From assembly GCF_030848805.1 (NCBI RefSeq), contig NC_092367.1, forward strand, positions 496,001-560,000: 64,000 nucleotides of DNA. The letters are read 5' to 3'. Shown one piece after another: positions 63,096-64,000 of this stretch. The translations under genes were made by a program, and so were the position numbers. The notes under the pieces are model-generated. The model made no database searches, was not told the DNA's origin, and worked only from the letters and a program-made list of their open reading frames with translations. Within the stretch, counting starts at the first letter, position 1; every line of letters begins with the position of its first letter. The DNA comes from Temnothorax longispinosus. Taxonomy: Eukaryota > Arthropoda > Insecta > Hymenoptera > Formicidae.

Positions 63096-63836
63096 CGTGT
63101 GTCTTAATCAAGCATCTGTTTTTTTTTCGTCGGAGCTCGTTAAATCATTCGCGTGAGAGAAATCGTTAGCGGTATCGTAAATTCATGGGCACGTGGACTC
63201 GCGCGTCCACCGTAGGCGAATACATATTTTCGCAGACGTTTAATACCGCGCGCCGGTTAAAATCGGTAGAGAGGAAAAGGAGGCCTGGAGGAAGACCACT
63301 CGAGGAGGAAGAGAACGGTTTGAATGCGATCCGAATGCAGCGCGACTGGTTCTCCTCGCGCGATCGCGGGGAATCTTAAGCACCTGCCACTTAAGGACCG
63401 GATTGCACCGCGGGAATGAGAGGGCGAGCGGAGAGATCGAGCGAGTCGAGAGAAAGAAAGAGAAAGCGGAGAAAGAGGCAGAGGAAGAGAGGGCTCCGAG
63501 AGCACGGGAAGAAGAGAGGCCGAGCGATATCCTTAGAGATCGAATGTTTCTCGAATCGCTATCGATGGACGCATAAATAATCGAATACTTTTAAGTATTA
63601 ACTGGTTATCGCGAATAGTGGATATAATAAGATTGTCTTCGTATACTAATCGTTAATTACGTGATTTGTGAACAACGTTGCTCGCCAAGGAGAATAATTA
63701 ACTCCTTTTTAATCAAACGCATGTCATCCCGTTCGTCCTCAATTTATAGTGTAAAACGACTTTACTGTACTTTACGGTGATCCGTAAAACGAAAATTGAG
63801 TCTGACTAATCAGAAACGCGATCGCATCGCTTATTG

Positions 63837-64000
63837 TTAATGGTGTAGGGTAATTTGTCTGATGGCGGTCGGATAAGATCCGTCCTTGTAGATCGTGTAG
63901 GTGGATGCTGGCGGTATTGCTTGGCCCCTAGCGTAAGTCTTCTCTACGCCGGAGACGCCTAGATCACCGAAGGAGACGGGGAACGACAATGGACGTGCCC
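63837..64000 (-). CDS. Terminal coding exon of an unrecognised gene (partial)
   Basis: The minus strand is open from the window edge to TAA at 63837-63839, giving 53 residues and a stop. The composition differs from the Arg/Ser-rich shadow frames common here: it has balanced Gly, Ala, Pro, Thr and Tyr and ends with YTIYKDGSYPTAIRQITLHH. No intron acceptor is needed inside the window, so the exon continues beyond the right edge. No canonical AATAAA follows closely on this strand; a variant AATAAG overlaps the stop region. I do not recognise the family. The alternative is a chance open frame, which at this length in GC-rich DNA cannot be excluded. Confidence 0.5.
   Translation of the reverse strand, partial: ARPLSFPVSFGDLGVSGVEKTYARGQAIPPASTYTIYKDGSYPTAIRQITLHH

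Larger units (their letters stand above)
58223..63836. other. Unassigned region
   Basis: Contains the weak terminal exon candidate at 60021 and microsatellites. The long plus-strand frame 60398-60979 is Arg/Pro-rich and probably chance. No RNA gene was recognised. Confidence 0.4.

Noticed and set aside
1..64000. CRISPR arrays, operons, prophage or bacterial contamination
   Set aside because: No regularly spaced repeats, no ribosome-binding sites and no long bacterial-type genes were seen; microsatellites and introns point to an animal nuclear genome.

Overview
The window looks like nuclear DNA of an insect, most likely a hymenopteran such as an ant. CpG is not depleted over most of it, long (GA)n and (TA)n microsatellites are frequent, AT-rich islands interrupt GC-rich stretches, and there are several small palindromic DNA-transposon relics with the target-site duplications typical of insect genomes. 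No operons, Shine-Dalgarno sites, rRNA, convincing tRNA or CRISPR arrays were seen. Most open frames are Arg/Ser/Leu-rich shadows of GC-rich or simple-sequence DNA and are left out.

Layout. From 1 to 3.5 kb there is unassigned DNA with GA/CT microsatellites. From 3.5 to 9.4 kb the window is rich in small elements: a TTAA-flanked palindromic MITE (3.54-3.83 kb), a diverged tandem duplication (6.39-6.60 kb), a 121-bp palindromic MITE (6.98-7.10 kb) and a nest in which two 159-bp MITEs sit in tandem inside a third palindromic element (8.89-9.43 kb). A juxtaposed 3'/5' splice signal at 6839/6840 looks like a recursive-splicing ratchet point. From 9.4 to 32.4 kb there is mostly empty intergenic or intronic DNA with a piggyBac-like MITE at 15.2 kb, microsatellites, and a possible TATA promoter with a short first coding exon at 28.73-28.92 kb. 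From 32.47 to 34.70 kb lies the best-supported element: a 2.2-kb fold-back transposon with 0.75-kb inverted arms, a TAA target duplication, and an intact spliced gene for a Myb/SANT-like DNA-binding protein whose first three exons are repeated on the opposite strand in the other arm. A Tc1-like MITE follows at 35.4 kb. From 35.6 to 57.9 kb there is again mostly unassigned DNA, with one conspicuous 22-bp repeated motif at 41.76 and 42.09 kb. A plausible host coding ORF lies at 57.94-58.22 kb (+), and a probable terminal exon of an unrecognised gene runs off the right edge on the minus strand (63.84-64.00 kb).

The elements connect in one respect: the fold-back element and the tandem MITE pair share TGCCCG-type termini and TAA duplications, so they were probably moved by related PIF/Harbinger transposases. 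None of the host-gene calls could be tied to a named family, and their confidence is modest. The region may be a large intron or the intergenic flank of developmental genes, but the sequence alone does not settle that.
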